64,000 bases of DNA, from contig NZ_JAJNAL010000002.1 in NCBI RefSeq assembly GCF_022271405.1, forward strand, positions 248,001 through 312,000. The letters are read 5' to 3'. How positions within the stretch are numbered: the first letter of the stretch is position 1; every line of letters starts with the position of its first letter. The stretch comes from Rhodopseudomonas infernalis (GTDB lineage Bacteria > Pseudomonadota > Alphaproteobacteria > Rhizobiales > Xanthobacteraceae). The notes below the pieces were generated by a model. That model had not been told where the DNA came from, ran no database searches, and worked only from the letters and a program-made list of their open reading frames with translations. Of the stretch, positions 28,812-37,742 are shown piece after piece. A program made the translations under genes and the position numbers.

Positions 28812-30044
28812 TCAGTTGCCTTGCCGCAGCCGCGCCAGCACCTTGAGGCCACCATAGCCGTCGGCGGGCGACAGGCCGGCCTTGGCCTGGAAGTCGCGCA
28901 CCGCCTTCATGGTGTCGTTGCCGACGCGGCCGTCGGTGCCGCCGGTGTCGAAGCCGGCGCGGGTCAGGCGGGTCTGCATCTCCTGCACCTCGGCGAGCGT
29001 CATCGCGCGTTCGGAACCGGGGAAGGGCTGCGCGAACGGACCGCCGCCGAGGATGCGGTCGCCGAGATGGCAGATCGCCAGCGCGTAGTTCATCGACGGG
29101 TTGTAGCTGCGCACCGCGTAGAAATTCGGCCCGAGCAGGAATTGCGGGCCGCCCTGGACCGGCACCCACATCGTGGCGCTGGCCTGCGGATCCGGGAACG
29201 GCTCACCGTCGACCCGGCTGACGCCGGAGCGCGACCACGCCAGATAGGAGCGGCTGCCGCTGACCGCGCCGCCGGGGCCGCGCACCTCGTAGCCCCAATG
29301 CTCGCCGCGGTGATACTTGCCGCGGTTGATCAGATACTTCGCGGTCGAGCCAAGGGCGTCGTCGGGCCTGCCGAACGGCGACACGCGGCCGTCGCGGTCG
29401 TAGTCGATGCCGACATTGAGCCAGACTTCCGGCATCCATTGGGTGTGCCCCATGGCGCCGGCCCACGAGCCGCGCATCTCTTCCGGCGTCGACCAGCCCT
29501 TGTCGACGATCTTCAGCGCGTTGATCAGTTCGGTTTCCCAATAGGCCTTGCGGCGCGGCTCGTTCCAGGCGAGCGCTGCGAGCGAGGGAAACACCGGGCG
29601 CATGTGGTTCTGCTGCACCAGGGGATCGCCATAGGCGCTTTCGACGCCCCACAGCGCCAGCAGCGTCCCGCGCTCGACGCCGAAATCGCGTTCGATCCGT
29701 CCGAACAGCGCTTCGTTCTTCTTCAGCGCCTCGCGGCCGCTGGTCATGCGCCAGTCAGAGACGCGGCGGTTGATATACTGCCAGAGCTGCTCGTTGAATT
29801 CGGGCTGCTTCCGGAAGTTCTTGAACACGCTCATATCCGGCTCGAGCCGGCTCATCACGCGATCCCAGGTCTGTGGTGTAATGCCCTTGGCGAGCGCACG
29901 GGCGCGAAATCGCTCGCGCCAGTCGTCGAAGCCTGCCGGGGCGGCATGGGCGGCACGGGCCGCGAACGGCAACAGCGCGGCAGCGCCGAGCGCGGATTGC
30001 AGCAGGCTGCGGCGAGTTGGGAACCGGGAATCGAGCAAGGTCAT
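28812..30044 (-). CDS. Lytic murein transglycosylase, MltB type, with peptidoglycan-binding domain
   Basis: 410 residues from ATG 30044. An RR-containing signal peptide (PTRRSLLQSALGAAALLPFA) suggests export, possibly by Tat. The catalytic domain (about residues 45-330) has the active-site glutamate in LLALWGVESAYGDPLVQQ and the conserved SWAGAMGHTQWMPE block, both hallmarks of family 3 transglycosylases. The C-terminus is a PG_binding_1 domain: EVQEMQTRLTRAGFDTGGTD and NDTMKAVRDFQAKAGLSP. The enzyme cleaves glycan strands to 1,6-anhydroMurNAc products. The FUSC gene follows after 10 bp. Confidence 0.93.
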   Translation of the reverse strand: MTLLDSRFPTRRSLLQSALGAAALLPFAARAAHAAPAGFDDWRERFRARALAKGITPQTWDRVMSRLEPDMSVFKNFRKQPEFNEQLWQYINRRVSDWRMTSGREALKKNEALFGRIERDFGVERGTLLALWGVESAYGDPLVQQNHMRPVFPSLAALAWNEPRRKAYWETELINALKIVDKGWSTPEEMRGSWAGAMGHTQWMPEVWLNVGIDYDRDGRVSPFGRPDDALGSTAKYLINRGKYHRGEHWGYEVRGPGGAVSGSRSYLAWSRSGVSRVDGEPFPDPQASATMWVPVQGGPQFLLGPNFYAVRSYNPSMNYALAICHLGDRILGGGPFAQPFPGSERAMTLAEVQEMQTRLTRAGFDTGGTDGRVGNDTMKAVRDFQAKAGLSPADGYGGLKVLARLRQGN

Positions 30045-30332
30045 GCCGGCCAGTCTAGCTGCTTCGCGCCACCCCGCCAAAACGGATCGCGGGTCTGAGC
30101 GCGCGCCGTGCATCACACCATCGACCGAAAGTTCCGGTGCGGCAGCGCGGCACAATGCCCGCGGGGGACCATCTTGCGCCGGTTGACCGCAAACCCAATT
30201 GGTGTGCGACCCTTCCTTTGTTTCCCAGCGGACCAAACACATGCCCATCGCTCAAGGCCCAGCTCGTAGGCGGATCAACGCTGTCGCATCGCCGGAGCGC
30301 GTCCGACTGGCCGCGTCGCAGACCCACTGGCT

Positions 30333-31244
30333 GTGGGGAGCCGCGCTGTGAGGCCGGTGTCGCCACGCCGCCTGCTGGTCGTGGTCAATCCCGGAAGCCG
30401 GTCCGGCGCACAGGCGATCGGGGTTGCCGGGGCGCGGCTCAGTTCGGCGGGATTTGACCTGGTGCTTTCGGCGCCTTGCAGCCGGCACGAGGTCGGACCC
30501 TGGATCGAGGCGCATGCCGATGGAGCGCAGGCGATCGTCGTCGCCGGCGGCGATGGTTCGCTCAACGCCGTGGCCGAGGCCGTGGTGAAGACGAAGTTGC
30601 CGCTCGGGATCATCCCGGCGGGCACCGCCAACGATCTCGCGCGGTCGCTCGGCCTGCCGCTCGACATGGAGGCGGCGGCGGATGTGATCGCCGCCGGCCA
30701 CCGCAAGTTGATCGATGTCGGCGACGTCAATGGCCACAAGTTCTTCAACGTCGCCAGTGTCGGGCTCAGCGCCGATCTGGCGCGCGAGCTCAGCGGCGAG
30801 ATCAAGCGCAAGTTCGGTCGCATCGGCTACGCGCTCACTGCCGCCAAAGTGCTCGGCAAAGCGCGGCCGTTTCGCGCCTCGATCGTGTCGGACGACGGCA
30901 CAGTGCGGGTGCGCACGATGCAAGTCGCGGTCGGAAATGGCCGTTACTACGGCGGCGGCATGGCGGTCGAACAAACCGCCGAGATCGACGACGGTCAGCT
31001 CGATCTGTACTCGCTGGAGGTCGGCCGCGTCTGGAAATTGCTGGCGCTGGCCTATGACTTCCGCCGCGGTCGGCATGGCCTGTGGCGCGAGGTTCGGTCG
31101 GCCCGAGGCACGGCGTTCGAGGTGCGGACCCGCAAGCCGCGCCCGGTCAACGCCGACGGCGAGCTGGTGACCTTCACGCCGGCGCAATTCTCCCAGCTCC
31201 GCAAAGCGGTGACAGTGTTCGTGCCGCAGACCGCTGCGGACTGA
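30333..31244 (+). CDS. Diacylglycerol kinase-like lipid kinase (YegS/DagK family)
   Basis: 303 residues from a GTG at 30333; a GTG five codons later is equally possible. The nucleotide-binding GGDGS motif is in AIVVAGGDGSLNAVAEAVVK near residue 68, followed by PLGIIPAGTANDLARSLG, the family hallmark. The C-terminal beta-rich half (TMQVAVGNGRYYGGGMAVEQ) is normal. Such enzymes phosphorylate lipids such as diacylglycerol or phosphatidylglycerol. It is convergent with the M23 peptidase gene, with 7 bp between the stop codons. Confidence 0.93.
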   Translation: MGSRAVRPVSPRRLLVVVNPGSRSGAQAIGVAGARLSSAGFDLVLSAPCSRHEVGPWIEAHADGAQAIVVAGGDGSLNAVAEAVVKTKLPLGIIPAGTANDLARSLGLPLDMEAAADVIAAGHRKLIDVGDVNGHKFFNVASVGLSADLARELSGEIKRKFGRIGYALTAAKVLGKARPFRASIVSDDGTVRVRTMQVAVGNGRYYGGGMAVEQTAEIDDGQLDLYSLEVGRVWKLLALAYDFRRGRHGLWREVRSARGTAFEVRTRKPRPVNADGELVTFTPAQFSQLRKAVTVFVPQTAAD

Positions 31245-31251
31245 CGGGCGC

Positions 31252-32826
31252 TCAGGGTAGGCCGTTGTCCGGCCCGGCGCGGGCCACTGCCGGAGTCGTC
31301 GGGGTCGGCGTGAGATCGCGGCCGCGGCCGCCGATCAGCTTTTCATAGGACGCCACCAAGGTGGTGTAGGGGTTGACCCACAGCCAGCCATCCGGCGTGA
31401 ACACCTGCACGTCGAAATGCAGATGGCGCGTGGTCCCGTTGGGGAAGTCGAGATAGTTGCCGACCACTCCGAAGCGCTCGCCTTCGGCGACGCGGCGGCC
31501 GTCCAGCACGCCGTCGCGATCAAGCTCGGCCGGATGCATGTGCATGTAGCGGAAGCGAATGTGCTCGCGGGTGGTGTTGACCAGCAGCGTCACCGCCTGC
31601 TGCCTGGGCGAGCGGATCAGCACACCGTCGCGCACCGCGACCACGCCTTGCTGTTTCACATCGCAGCCCGGCTGGTCGGGCAGGCAGGCGCCGGGGCGAA
31701 TGTCCTGGCCCTGATGTCCGAACCCCATGGCGCACTGGCCGACGCCGAAGCTGCGGCTCTCGCAGAAATTGTCGCGCCACGGATAGGCGAACAAGCCGGC
31801 GCCGCCGCCGTCTTTTATCCTTGGCTTGTAGGATTGCGAGTGGGCGTAAGCGGGCGTGTGCTCGATCGGAAAGCGAATCTGGGCGTAGACGGTCGAGTCG
31901 GGCCGGCCGTCCTGCTTGCGGAAGCCGGAGCCGGGCAGGATTTCGCCGCTCGGCCAATACGTGAAGTCGGCCGACTGGGCGGCCGGGCGCTCCGCCGGCA
32001 TGGCCGGGATGTCGCGCAGCGCGCGTTGCGGCGTGCCGCCGGCGAGGCGTAGCGCCTTCAAGAGATGCTCCGCCACCGGGTAAGCTTCCCGGCAGGCGAG
32101 GCGCCGTGCCTTCGGGACGGAGTCGAGGCACTGAACCGACACCACATAGGCGGCGCCGAAGCGGCTGAAGGCGTAGCGGACATGGCCTTCGCGAATGAAG
32201 CGGCGCAGATCGGGATATTGCGCAGTGAGGTCTTTGACCGGCTCACCCTTGGCGCCGAGCGGGTCGGCGATGTCGTAGATCAGGCTCGACCCGGTAATCT
32301 GAACCTCGACCGGCCGCGAGAAAACCCGCGGCGGCAGGCTATCGCCAAGGTTCCCATCCAGGGTGAACACGGCGTCGTAACCCGCTGGTCCTGCATCGAA
32401 CATGCCGATCTCGAAGCCGGCTTGAGCGCTCCGCAATGCCGGGCTCTCCGGCCGCGGGTCCGGATCGCTTGCGAGCAGCGTCGCGGCATCGAGCGGGAGC
32501 AGCACCGGCACAGCGCTTTGTCCGATCGCCGGGAAGAAGCGGCCGGTGATGGCATTGAGCCGCACCCAGGCGGGCACGCGCCGCAGGCCGGCGGCCGGCA
32601 GATCCGGTCCGCTGCCCAAGCCGAACTCAACCGCGGCGGTCGGCGACGGTGCAACCTCGGCACGAAGCTGATCCAGCGCTTCGGCCCAATCGATCCGGAG
32701 TGCGGTGAGCGTCGGGGTGCTGAACTCTTCGCATTGCGCTGGCAGGGAAACGACGGCTGCGATCAGCAGCAGCGGCAAACCGAGCCGCGTGCGCAAACCT
32801 CTCCGACCGATTGCCCCAACGCCCAA
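31252..32826 (-). CDS. Exported M23 family metallopeptidase
   Basis: 524 residues with a TTG start at 32826, chosen because AGGAGG lies nine bases upstream. A signal peptide (LGLPLLLIAAVVSLPAQC) ends near E-E-F. The C-terminal M23/LytM domain has the zinc ligands GFGHQGQDIRPG (H-x-x-x-D) and HLHFDVQVF, plus a surrounding H in FRYMHMHPAEL, so it is a candidate active peptidoglycan endopeptidase. The long N-terminal part (about residues 35-330) has no domain I recognise. The stop is seven bases from the convergent lipid kinase stop. Confidence 0.88.
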   Translation of the reverse strand: MGVGAIGRRGLRTRLGLPLLLIAAVVSLPAQCEEFSTPTLTALRIDWAEALDQLRAEVAPSPTAAVEFGLGSGPDLPAAGLRRVPAWVRLNAITGRFFPAIGQSAVPVLLPLDAATLLASDPDPRPESPALRSAQAGFEIGMFDAGPAGYDAVFTLDGNLGDSLPPRVFSRPVEVQITGSSLIYDIADPLGAKGEPVKDLTAQYPDLRRFIREGHVRYAFSRFGAAYVVSVQCLDSVPKARRLACREAYPVAEHLLKALRLAGGTPQRALRDIPAMPAERPAAQSADFTYWPSGEILPGSGFRKQDGRPDSTVYAQIRFPIEHTPAYAHSQSYKPRIKDGGGAGLFAYPWRDNFCESRSFGVGQCAMGFGHQGQDIRPGACLPDQPGCDVKQQGVVAVRDGVLIRSPRQQAVTLLVNTTREHIRFRYMHMHPAELDRDGVLDGRRVAEGERFGVVGNYLDFPNGTTRHLHFDVQVFTPDGWLWVNPYTTLVASYEKLIGGRGRDLTPTPTTPAVARAGPDNGLP

Positions 32827-32930
32827 TGCGATCTGCCTCCTGTTCGTGCAGGAGGTAAATCTAGCGATATTTTAGGCGATTGGCCAAGTGCGGGGCCCAC
32901 ACAGGGTGAATGGACCTTGTCAAAAACAAA

Positions 32931-32953
32931 AGCCCGCCGGTTAACGGCGGGCT
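32931..32953 (-). terminator. Rho-independent terminator of efp
   Basis: A 9-bp stem AGCCCGCCG / CGGCGGGCT with a 5-base loop lies 33 bp beyond the efp stop. On the leftward strand it is followed by a T-rich run (TTTGTTTTTG), the expected order for an intrinsic terminator. Confidence 0.88.
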
Positions 32954-32986
32954 TCGATCTGGTTCGAACGATGAGGAAAAAGAGCC

Positions 32987-33553
32987 TCAGTCCTTGGCGC
33001 GCTCGACGTAGGAGCCGTCCTCGGTGAGCACCACGATGCGGGTGCCGGTGCCGATGTGCGGCGGGACCGCGGTGCGGACGCCGTTGGACAGCACGGCCGG
33101 CTTGTAGGACGAAGACGCGGTCTGGCCCTTGGTGACCGGCTCGGTGTCGACCACTTCGAGCGTGGCGCGCTGCGGCAGCGTGATGGCGACGGCGGTGGTG
33201 TCGTGCATCGACAGCTTCACCACCATGTTCTCCTGCAGATACGGCGCGGAGTTGCCGACGACGTCCTTGGTGACCTGAACCTGATCGAAGGATTCCGGCT
33301 CCATGAAGTGGAAACCTTCGCCGTCTTCATACAGGAAGGTGTAGTTGCGCTCTTCGATCGTGACCTTCTCGACCTGGTCGGTGGTCTTATAGCGCTCCGA
33401 GATCTTCACGCCGTCGCTGATTCGGCGCATTTCGATCTGGCTGACCGGAGTTCCCTTGCCGGGATGGATGTTTTCGGCGGACAGGACGACGTAAAGCTTC
33501 CCATCTTGCTCGAGGACGTTGCCCTTGCGAATAGAACTGGCGATGACTCTCAA
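32987..33553 (-). CDS. efp: Elongation factor P
   Basis: 188 residues, the standard EF-P length with three beta-barrel domains. EF-P binds ribosomes stalled at polyproline stretches and helps peptide-bond formation. The domain I loop is [16 protein letters not shown] with the conserved lysine at residue 33, equivalent to Lys34 of E. coli EF-P, which is beta-lysylated. The C-terminal [19 protein letters not shown] ends in the OB-type domain. The genes for the modifying enzymes EpmA and EpmB are divergent, with 140 bp between this start and epmA. Confidence 0.97.
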   Translation of the reverse strand: MRVIASSIRKGNVLEQDGKLYVVLSAENIHPGKGTPVSQIEMRRISDGVKISERYKTTDQVEKVTIEERNYTFLYEDGEGFHFMEPESFDQVQVTKDVVGNSAPYLQENMVVKLSMHDTTAVAITLPQRATLEVVDTEPVTKGQTASSSYKPAVLSNGVRTAVPPHIGTGTRIVVLTEDGSYVERAKD

Positions 33554-33693
33554 AGGAATGTTTCCTGTGGTTCAGGTCCGGGCCCGATCCGGGCGTTGGT
33601 ATCCCGAGGCCTGCGAAGCGGTTTCGGGCCGCAACATACCCATTTGGCCCGCTTATGCCAGCGTTTTGCGTTGTTTCGCCGGATCGACTTGAG

Positions 33694-34749
33694 ATGCACG
33701 ACCTAGCCGTCGCCTCGCCCTGGTGGGACCCTGCCAGGTATCTGGATCGCAAGCCGTTTTTGCGTGCGCGGGGCCGGATCACTGCGGCGGTGCGCGACTG
33801 GTTCGCGGCTGCGGAGTTTGCCGAGGTCGAGACCGCGATCCTGCAGCGCTCGCCCGGCAACGAAACGCATCTGCATGCGCCGAAAACCGAACTGCTCGAT
33901 GCCGATGACGAGCGCCGGACGCTATACCTGCGGACGTCGCCCGAATTCGCCTGCAAGAAGCTGCTGGCCGCCGGCGAAGTGCGGATCTTCGAGTTCGCCC
34001 GGGTGTTTCGGGATCGCGAGCGCGGCCGGCTGCATCTGCCCGAGTTCACCATGCTGGAATGGTATCGCGCCGGCGAGCCCTATGAGGCGGTGATCGCCGA
34101 CTGCGTCGCGCTGATCGGGTTGGCGGCGCGCATCACCGGCATCGGCACGTTCACGCATCGCGGCCGCAGTGCCGATCCGCTGGCGGCTCCAGAGCTGCTG
34201 AGCGTCGCCGCGGCGTTCGAACGTTTCGCCGGGATCGATCTGCTCGGCACCATCGCGGGCGGCAAAGGTGATCGCGATGCGCTGGCACGGGCGGCGGACG
34301 GCAAGGTGCGCGTGACGGCTGACGACACCTGGTCGGACATCTTCAGCAAGGTGCTGGTCGAACATGTCGAGCCGCGGCTCGGGGAAGGGCGGCTCACCGT
34401 GCTGCACGAATATCCGGCGCCCGAGGCGGCGCTGGCGCGGACCAAGGCCGGCGACCCGCGCGTCGCCGAGCGCTTCGAGGTCTACGCCTGCGGGGTCGAG
34501 CTCGCCAACGGCTTCGGCGAACTCACCGACGCCGCCGAGCAGCGGCTGCGCTTCACGGCCGAAATGGACGAGAAGCAGCGGCGCTATGGCGAGCGCTATC
34601 CGCTCGACGACGACTTCCTCGCCGCGGTGGCGCAGATGCCGGAGGCGAGCGGCGTCGCGCTTGGCTTCGACCGGCTGGTGATGTTGGCGACCGGCGCGAG
34701 CAGCGTCGATCAGGTGGTGTGGACGCCGCCGGCGGGCGAGGCATCATGA
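33694..34749 (+). CDS. epmA: EF-P beta-lysine ligase (EpmA/GenX)
   Basis: 351 residues from ATG 33694; the open frame reaches 13 codons further upstream. EpmA is a truncated class II lysyl-tRNA synthetase-like enzyme that attaches (R)-beta-lysine to the target lysine of EF-P. Class II motifs are visible: motif 2 in EFARVFRDRERGRLHLPEFT and motif 3 in GVALGFDRLVMLATGASS. The N-terminal anticodon-binding domain of true LysRS is absent, which fits EpmA. Its last four bases overlap the epmB start as ATGA, so the two are translationally coupled. Confidence 0.95.
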   Translation: MHDLAVASPWWDPARYLDRKPFLRARGRITAAVRDWFAAAEFAEVETAILQRSPGNETHLHAPKTELLDADDERRTLYLRTSPEFACKKLLAAGEVRIFEFARVFRDRERGRLHLPEFTMLEWYRAGEPYEAVIADCVALIGLAARITGIGTFTHRGRSADPLAAPELLSVAAAFERFAGIDLLGTIAGGKGDRDALARAADGKVRVTADDTWSDIFSKVLVEHVEPRLGEGRLTVLHEYPAPEAALARTKAGDPRVAERFEVYACGVELANGFGELTDAAEQRLRFTAEMDEKQRRYGERYPLDDDFLAAVAQMPEASGVALGFDRLVMLATGASSVDQVVWTPPAGEAS

Positions 34750-35837
34750 GCAAGGTGACGCGCCTGCAGCCGTCGACCGCCGCGACGCTGCGCCATGCTG
34801 GCGATCTGATCGCGCAGGGGCTTGTGCCCGCGAAGGCGCGCGATGACCTCGACCGCGTCGCGCAACGCTACGCCATCGCGCTGACGCCCGATGTCGCGGC
34901 GCTGATCGACCCCAACGATCCCGACGACCCGATCGCGCGGCAATACATCCCGCGGGTTGATGAACTGACATCGCTGCCGATCGAGCGCGCCGATCCGATC
35001 GGCGATGATGCGCATTCGCCGGTCGAAGGCATCGTGCACCGGCACCGCGACCGCGTGCTGCTCAAGCTGGTGCATGTCTGCGCGGTGTATTGCCGATTCT
35101 GCTTCCGCCGCGAGACGGTGGGACCGGGCAAGGACAACGCGCTGTCGCGTGAGGCGACCACGGCGGCGCTGGACTATATCCGCGCGCATCCGGAAATCTG
35201 GGAGGTGATCTTCACCGGCGGCGACCCGCTGGTGCTGTCGCCGCGCCGGCTGTCCGAGATCATGGCCGAACTCGCCACCATCCCGCATCTCAAGATCATC
35301 CGGTTCCACACCCGTCTGCCGGTGGTCGATCCGGCGCGGATTGATACGGCGCTGCTGCAGGCGCTGCGCGTGCCGGGCAAGACAGTGTGGATGGCGCTGC
35401 ACGCCAATCATCCGCGCGAACTCACGCCGGCCGCACGCGCCGCGTGCGCACGTTTGATCGATGCGGGGATTCCGATGGTCAGCCAGTCGGTGCTGCTGCG
35501 CGGGGTGAATGACAATGCGGCGACGCTGGAGGCGCTGATGCGCGCCTTCGTCGAATGCCGGATCAAGCCATACTACCTGCATCATGCCGATCTCGCGCCC
35601 GGCACCGCCCACTTGCGTACGACTTTGGCCGAAGGCCAGGCGCTGCTCCGCGCGCTGCGCGGCCGCGTGTCCGGGCTATGCCAACCGGAATACGTGCTCG
35701 ATATTCCGGGGGGCTACGGCAAAGCACCCGTCGGCCCCAACTATTTGGACGTCGGTGATGGAACCGAGGCGAATTCGCGCTATCATGTCGCGGACTATTG
35801 CGGTGACCTGCATCTCTATCCGCCCGAGACGAGCTGA
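34746..35837 (+). CDS. epmB: EF-P lysine 2,3-aminomutase (EpmB/YjeK)
   Basis: 363 residues. This is a radical SAM, PLP-dependent enzyme that makes (R)-beta-lysine from lysine for EpmA. The 4Fe-4S cluster motif CAVYCRFC (CxxxCxxC) has cysteines at 112, 116 and 119, and FTGGDPLVLSPRRLSEIM is the family GGD block. The C-terminal part ISMVSQSVLLRGVND (here PMVSQSVLLRGVNDNAATLE) and YVLDIPGGYGKAPVGP bind PLP/SAM. It overlaps the epmA stop by four bases. It does not contain the zinc-binding extension of larger lysine aminomutases. Confidence 0.94.
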   Translation: MSKVTRLQPSTAATLRHAGDLIAQGLVPAKARDDLDRVAQRYAIALTPDVAALIDPNDPDDPIARQYIPRVDELTSLPIERADPIGDDAHSPVEGIVHRHRDRVLLKLVHVCAVYCRFCFRRETVGPGKDNALSREATTAALDYIRAHPEIWEVIFTGGDPLVLSPRRLSEIMAELATIPHLKIIRFHTRLPVVDPARIDTALLQALRVPGKTVWMALHANHPRELTPAARAACARLIDAGIPMVSQSVLLRGVNDNAATLEALMRAFVECRIKPYYLHHADLAPGTAHLRTTLAEGQALLRALRGRVSGLCQPEYVLDIPGGYGKAPVGPNYLDVGDGTEANSRYHVADYCGDLHLYPPETS

Positions 35838-36031
35838 GCGACGGTGGGCCGCAAGCCCAAGCTGGCAACCGCCGCGATCCGTGTGCGTTGTGCTCGCGCC
35901 GGGGCGGCGCAGGTTGCGGGGCGCGGAATAGTTCTCGACGGCGAGGGGACCAGTTCCCCCGTTGAAGAGCGGGCGATCAGAACAGACACCATGCCGCTGC
36001 ATGGCGCCCTTGTTGCAAAGGAAAAACTGCC

Positions 36032-36349
36032 ATGAAGACACTGATCATCGCCACCACCATCCTGACCCTCGCTGGCGGCGCTGCCGCCTTCGCACAGTCC
36101 GGCTCGGGCGGCGCAGGAGGTGCAGGTTCAGGCGGCATGAGCGGCGGCGCGGGCCGCGTCGGCGGCCCGGCCAATCCCAGCGTCCCGCCGGCGCTGTCGT
36201 CGGATCAGCGCGTGACCGGGCAGGCTCCGGTCGGTCATCGTCAGCCGCGACGCGACGAGGTCAGCGAGCCGGCGAACTCGATCGACAAGGTCGATCCGGC
36301 CGACGCGGCGCTGGATCGGAAGATCAAGAGCATCTGCCGCGGCTGCTGA
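36032..36349 (+). CDS. Small exported Gly-rich protein
   Basis: 105 residues. A Sec signal peptide MKTLIIATTILTLAGGAAAF ends near A-Q-S. The mature start is glycine/serine-rich (about residues 24-50), followed by a proline- and arginine-containing middle and the tail DRKIKSICRGC with two closing cysteines. No domain is recognised. The last codons form the left arm of a 12-bp palindrome shared with the convergent HdeD gene end. It stands alone, 195 bp after epmB. Confidence 0.68.
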   Translation: MKTLIIATTILTLAGGAAAFAQSGSGGAGGAGSGGMSGGAGRVGGPANPSVPPALSSDQRVTGQAPVGHRQPRRDEVSEPANSIDKVDPADAALDRKIKSICRGC

Positions 36350-36361
36350 CCGCGGCAGATG
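36331..36361. terminator. 12-bp palindrome between two convergent genes
   Basis: CATCTGCCGCGG at 36331-36342 and CCGCGGCAGATG at 36350-36361 form a perfect 12-bp stem with a 7-base loop. The stem spans the stop codon of the rightward Gly-rich protein gene and ends 14 bp before the HdeD stop. No T-run follows, so it is a terminator-like or mRNA 3'-end hairpin rather than a classical one. Confidence 0.6.
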
Positions 36362-36375
36362 ATTGCGGCCATCGA

Positions 36376-36951
36376 TCAGGCCTTGTTGCGGGCGGCGAGC
36401 GCCATCGCGATCAGCGAGGTGCCGCCGAACACCAGATTGATGCCGACGAGCAGGCCGATCGCCCAGGCGGCCGTGCCGGGCCATCCTGAGATGATGATGA
36501 ACGCCACCAGGATATCGAGCACGCCAGCGGCGAGCATCCAGCCCCAGCGCTCCGAGAGTCGGCCACGATGCTGGAGCGCGTACATGATGGTCGCGACGCC
36601 TTCGGCGAGGAAATAGACGCCGATCACGATCGTCAGCGTGAGAATACCCTGCACGGGCTGTGTGATCAGCACCACGCCCGCGACCACGGCGAGGATCGCC
36701 GAAATCAGCGACCACCAGAAGCCGGGCGCCTTGCGCGCCCAGAAACTGAACACCAGCCCGGCCACGCCGCTGATCAGGAACATCCAGCCGAGCAGAATCG
36801 CAATCGTGAGACTGGCCAGCAGCGGCAAAAGGATCGCGCCAAAGCCGAGGATCAGCAGCAGAATGCCCTCGATCAGATAGGCCTTCCAGTGCTTTTGGAT
36901 GTTGTCTTCGACGGCTGCCTGCAGCCGCTCGGTATCGTTCGAGAAGGTCAT
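36376..36951 (-). CDS. HdeD family acid-resistance membrane protein
   Basis: 191 residues from ATG 36951. Six hydrophobic segments are visible, e.g. YLIEGILLLILGFGAILLPL, LLASLTIAILLGWMFLISGV and LILSVVAGVVLITQP-like segments, ending with AWAIGLLVGINLVFGG. The overall six-helix layout with repeated G-x-x-x-x-L-x-x-P matches HdeD. In E. coli HdeD is an inner-membrane protein of acid resistance; here the role is by homology only. It is a single gene convergent with 36032-36349. Confidence 0.88.
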   Translation of the reverse strand: MTFSNDTERLQAAVEDNIQKHWKAYLIEGILLLILGFGAILLPLLASLTIAILLGWMFLISGVAGLVFSFWARKAPGFWWSLISAILAVVAGVVLITQPVQGILTLTIVIGVYFLAEGVATIMYALQHRGRLSERWGWMLAAGVLDILVAFIIISGWPGTAAWAIGLLVGINLVFGGTSLIAMALAARNKA

Positions 36952-37219
36952 TCGACTCTCCTGCATCGTGAACCCTGCCGCAGCATAACCTCTCAAGTGT
37001 GACGCTGTGCGAAATGTTCGCAGGTATCATGTGCCGCAGTTTAAAGCCGTTTGGCGAACTGCAGATGGATGCAGGTTCGCCGTTAGCCTGCAATTCACCG
37101 CTAAGTGTGGCCTCGACTGGCCGCGCGCTGATTTTCCTCAACCTTCTAAGTTACGAATGCGTCATGATTGAGCGTGCGAGGCTCAATCACGCTGATTCGC
37201 AAATGAGGGGAGGATGGCG

Positions 37220-37423
37220 ATGGACCGAGCGCGACGTCCGTCCTGTACCGTGTGCGGCGACCGGATGGCATTGGCGCGGATCGCTCCGATCGAGCGCATC
37301 CACGAGCTGCGCACGTTCGAATGCGCCAAGTGCGGCCAGGTCGATCGCTACGCCGTCAAGAGCGGCTCAGACGCCTACTGGCTCCTGATGCGGGAAACGT
37401 TGTTGCCAGCCGCCGAACGCTGA
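37220..37423 (+). CDS. Small zinc-ribbon-like protein
   Basis: 67 residues from ATG 37220, chosen because GAGGGGAGG lies about seven bases upstream; an ATG two codons earlier touches the ribosome site. Two CxxC pairs are present, CTVCGDRM and CAKCGQVDRY, spaced about 25 residues apart, suggesting a zinc ribbon. No signal peptide or further domain. The gene is isolated and rightward, 320 bp before the histidine kinase. Confidence 0.65.
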   Translation: MDRARRPSCTVCGDRMALARIAPIERIHELRTFECAKCGQVDRYAVKSGSDAYWLLMRETLLPAAER

Positions 37424-37742
37424 TGGGGTGCTCAAGTCGGTCAGTTGCGCGGCTCTGGCAACAAAACCGGACCGACGAACGGGCCGCAAAGGATGTGATG
37501 GCAAAACCACGGCCTCTGCAGCCGACCGAGGCGGACTTGCGCGCCTGTGAGCATAGGGACGGATCCTAATTCCCTGGTCCGGGTGCTAAATGTCCAAGAT
37601 CCCGGGATCGCCCCATGGCGTGATGCTGTTCTGCATCCCACATGATAGGGTGCACAGGGGCGCCAAAGTTTCAGTTTGAAAGAACGGCGCTCTCGCCGAG
37701 CTATGACCCGCATCGCGGGTCTCCGGCCCCTGAGGGCCAACC
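37424..37742. other. 319-bp intergenic region before the histidine kinase
   Basis: No convincing gene. The leftward frame across it is arginine-rich without family likeness. It should contain the kinase promoter. Near 37700 short dyads such as GACCCGCATCGCGGGTC occur just before the start codon. Confidence 0.45.
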
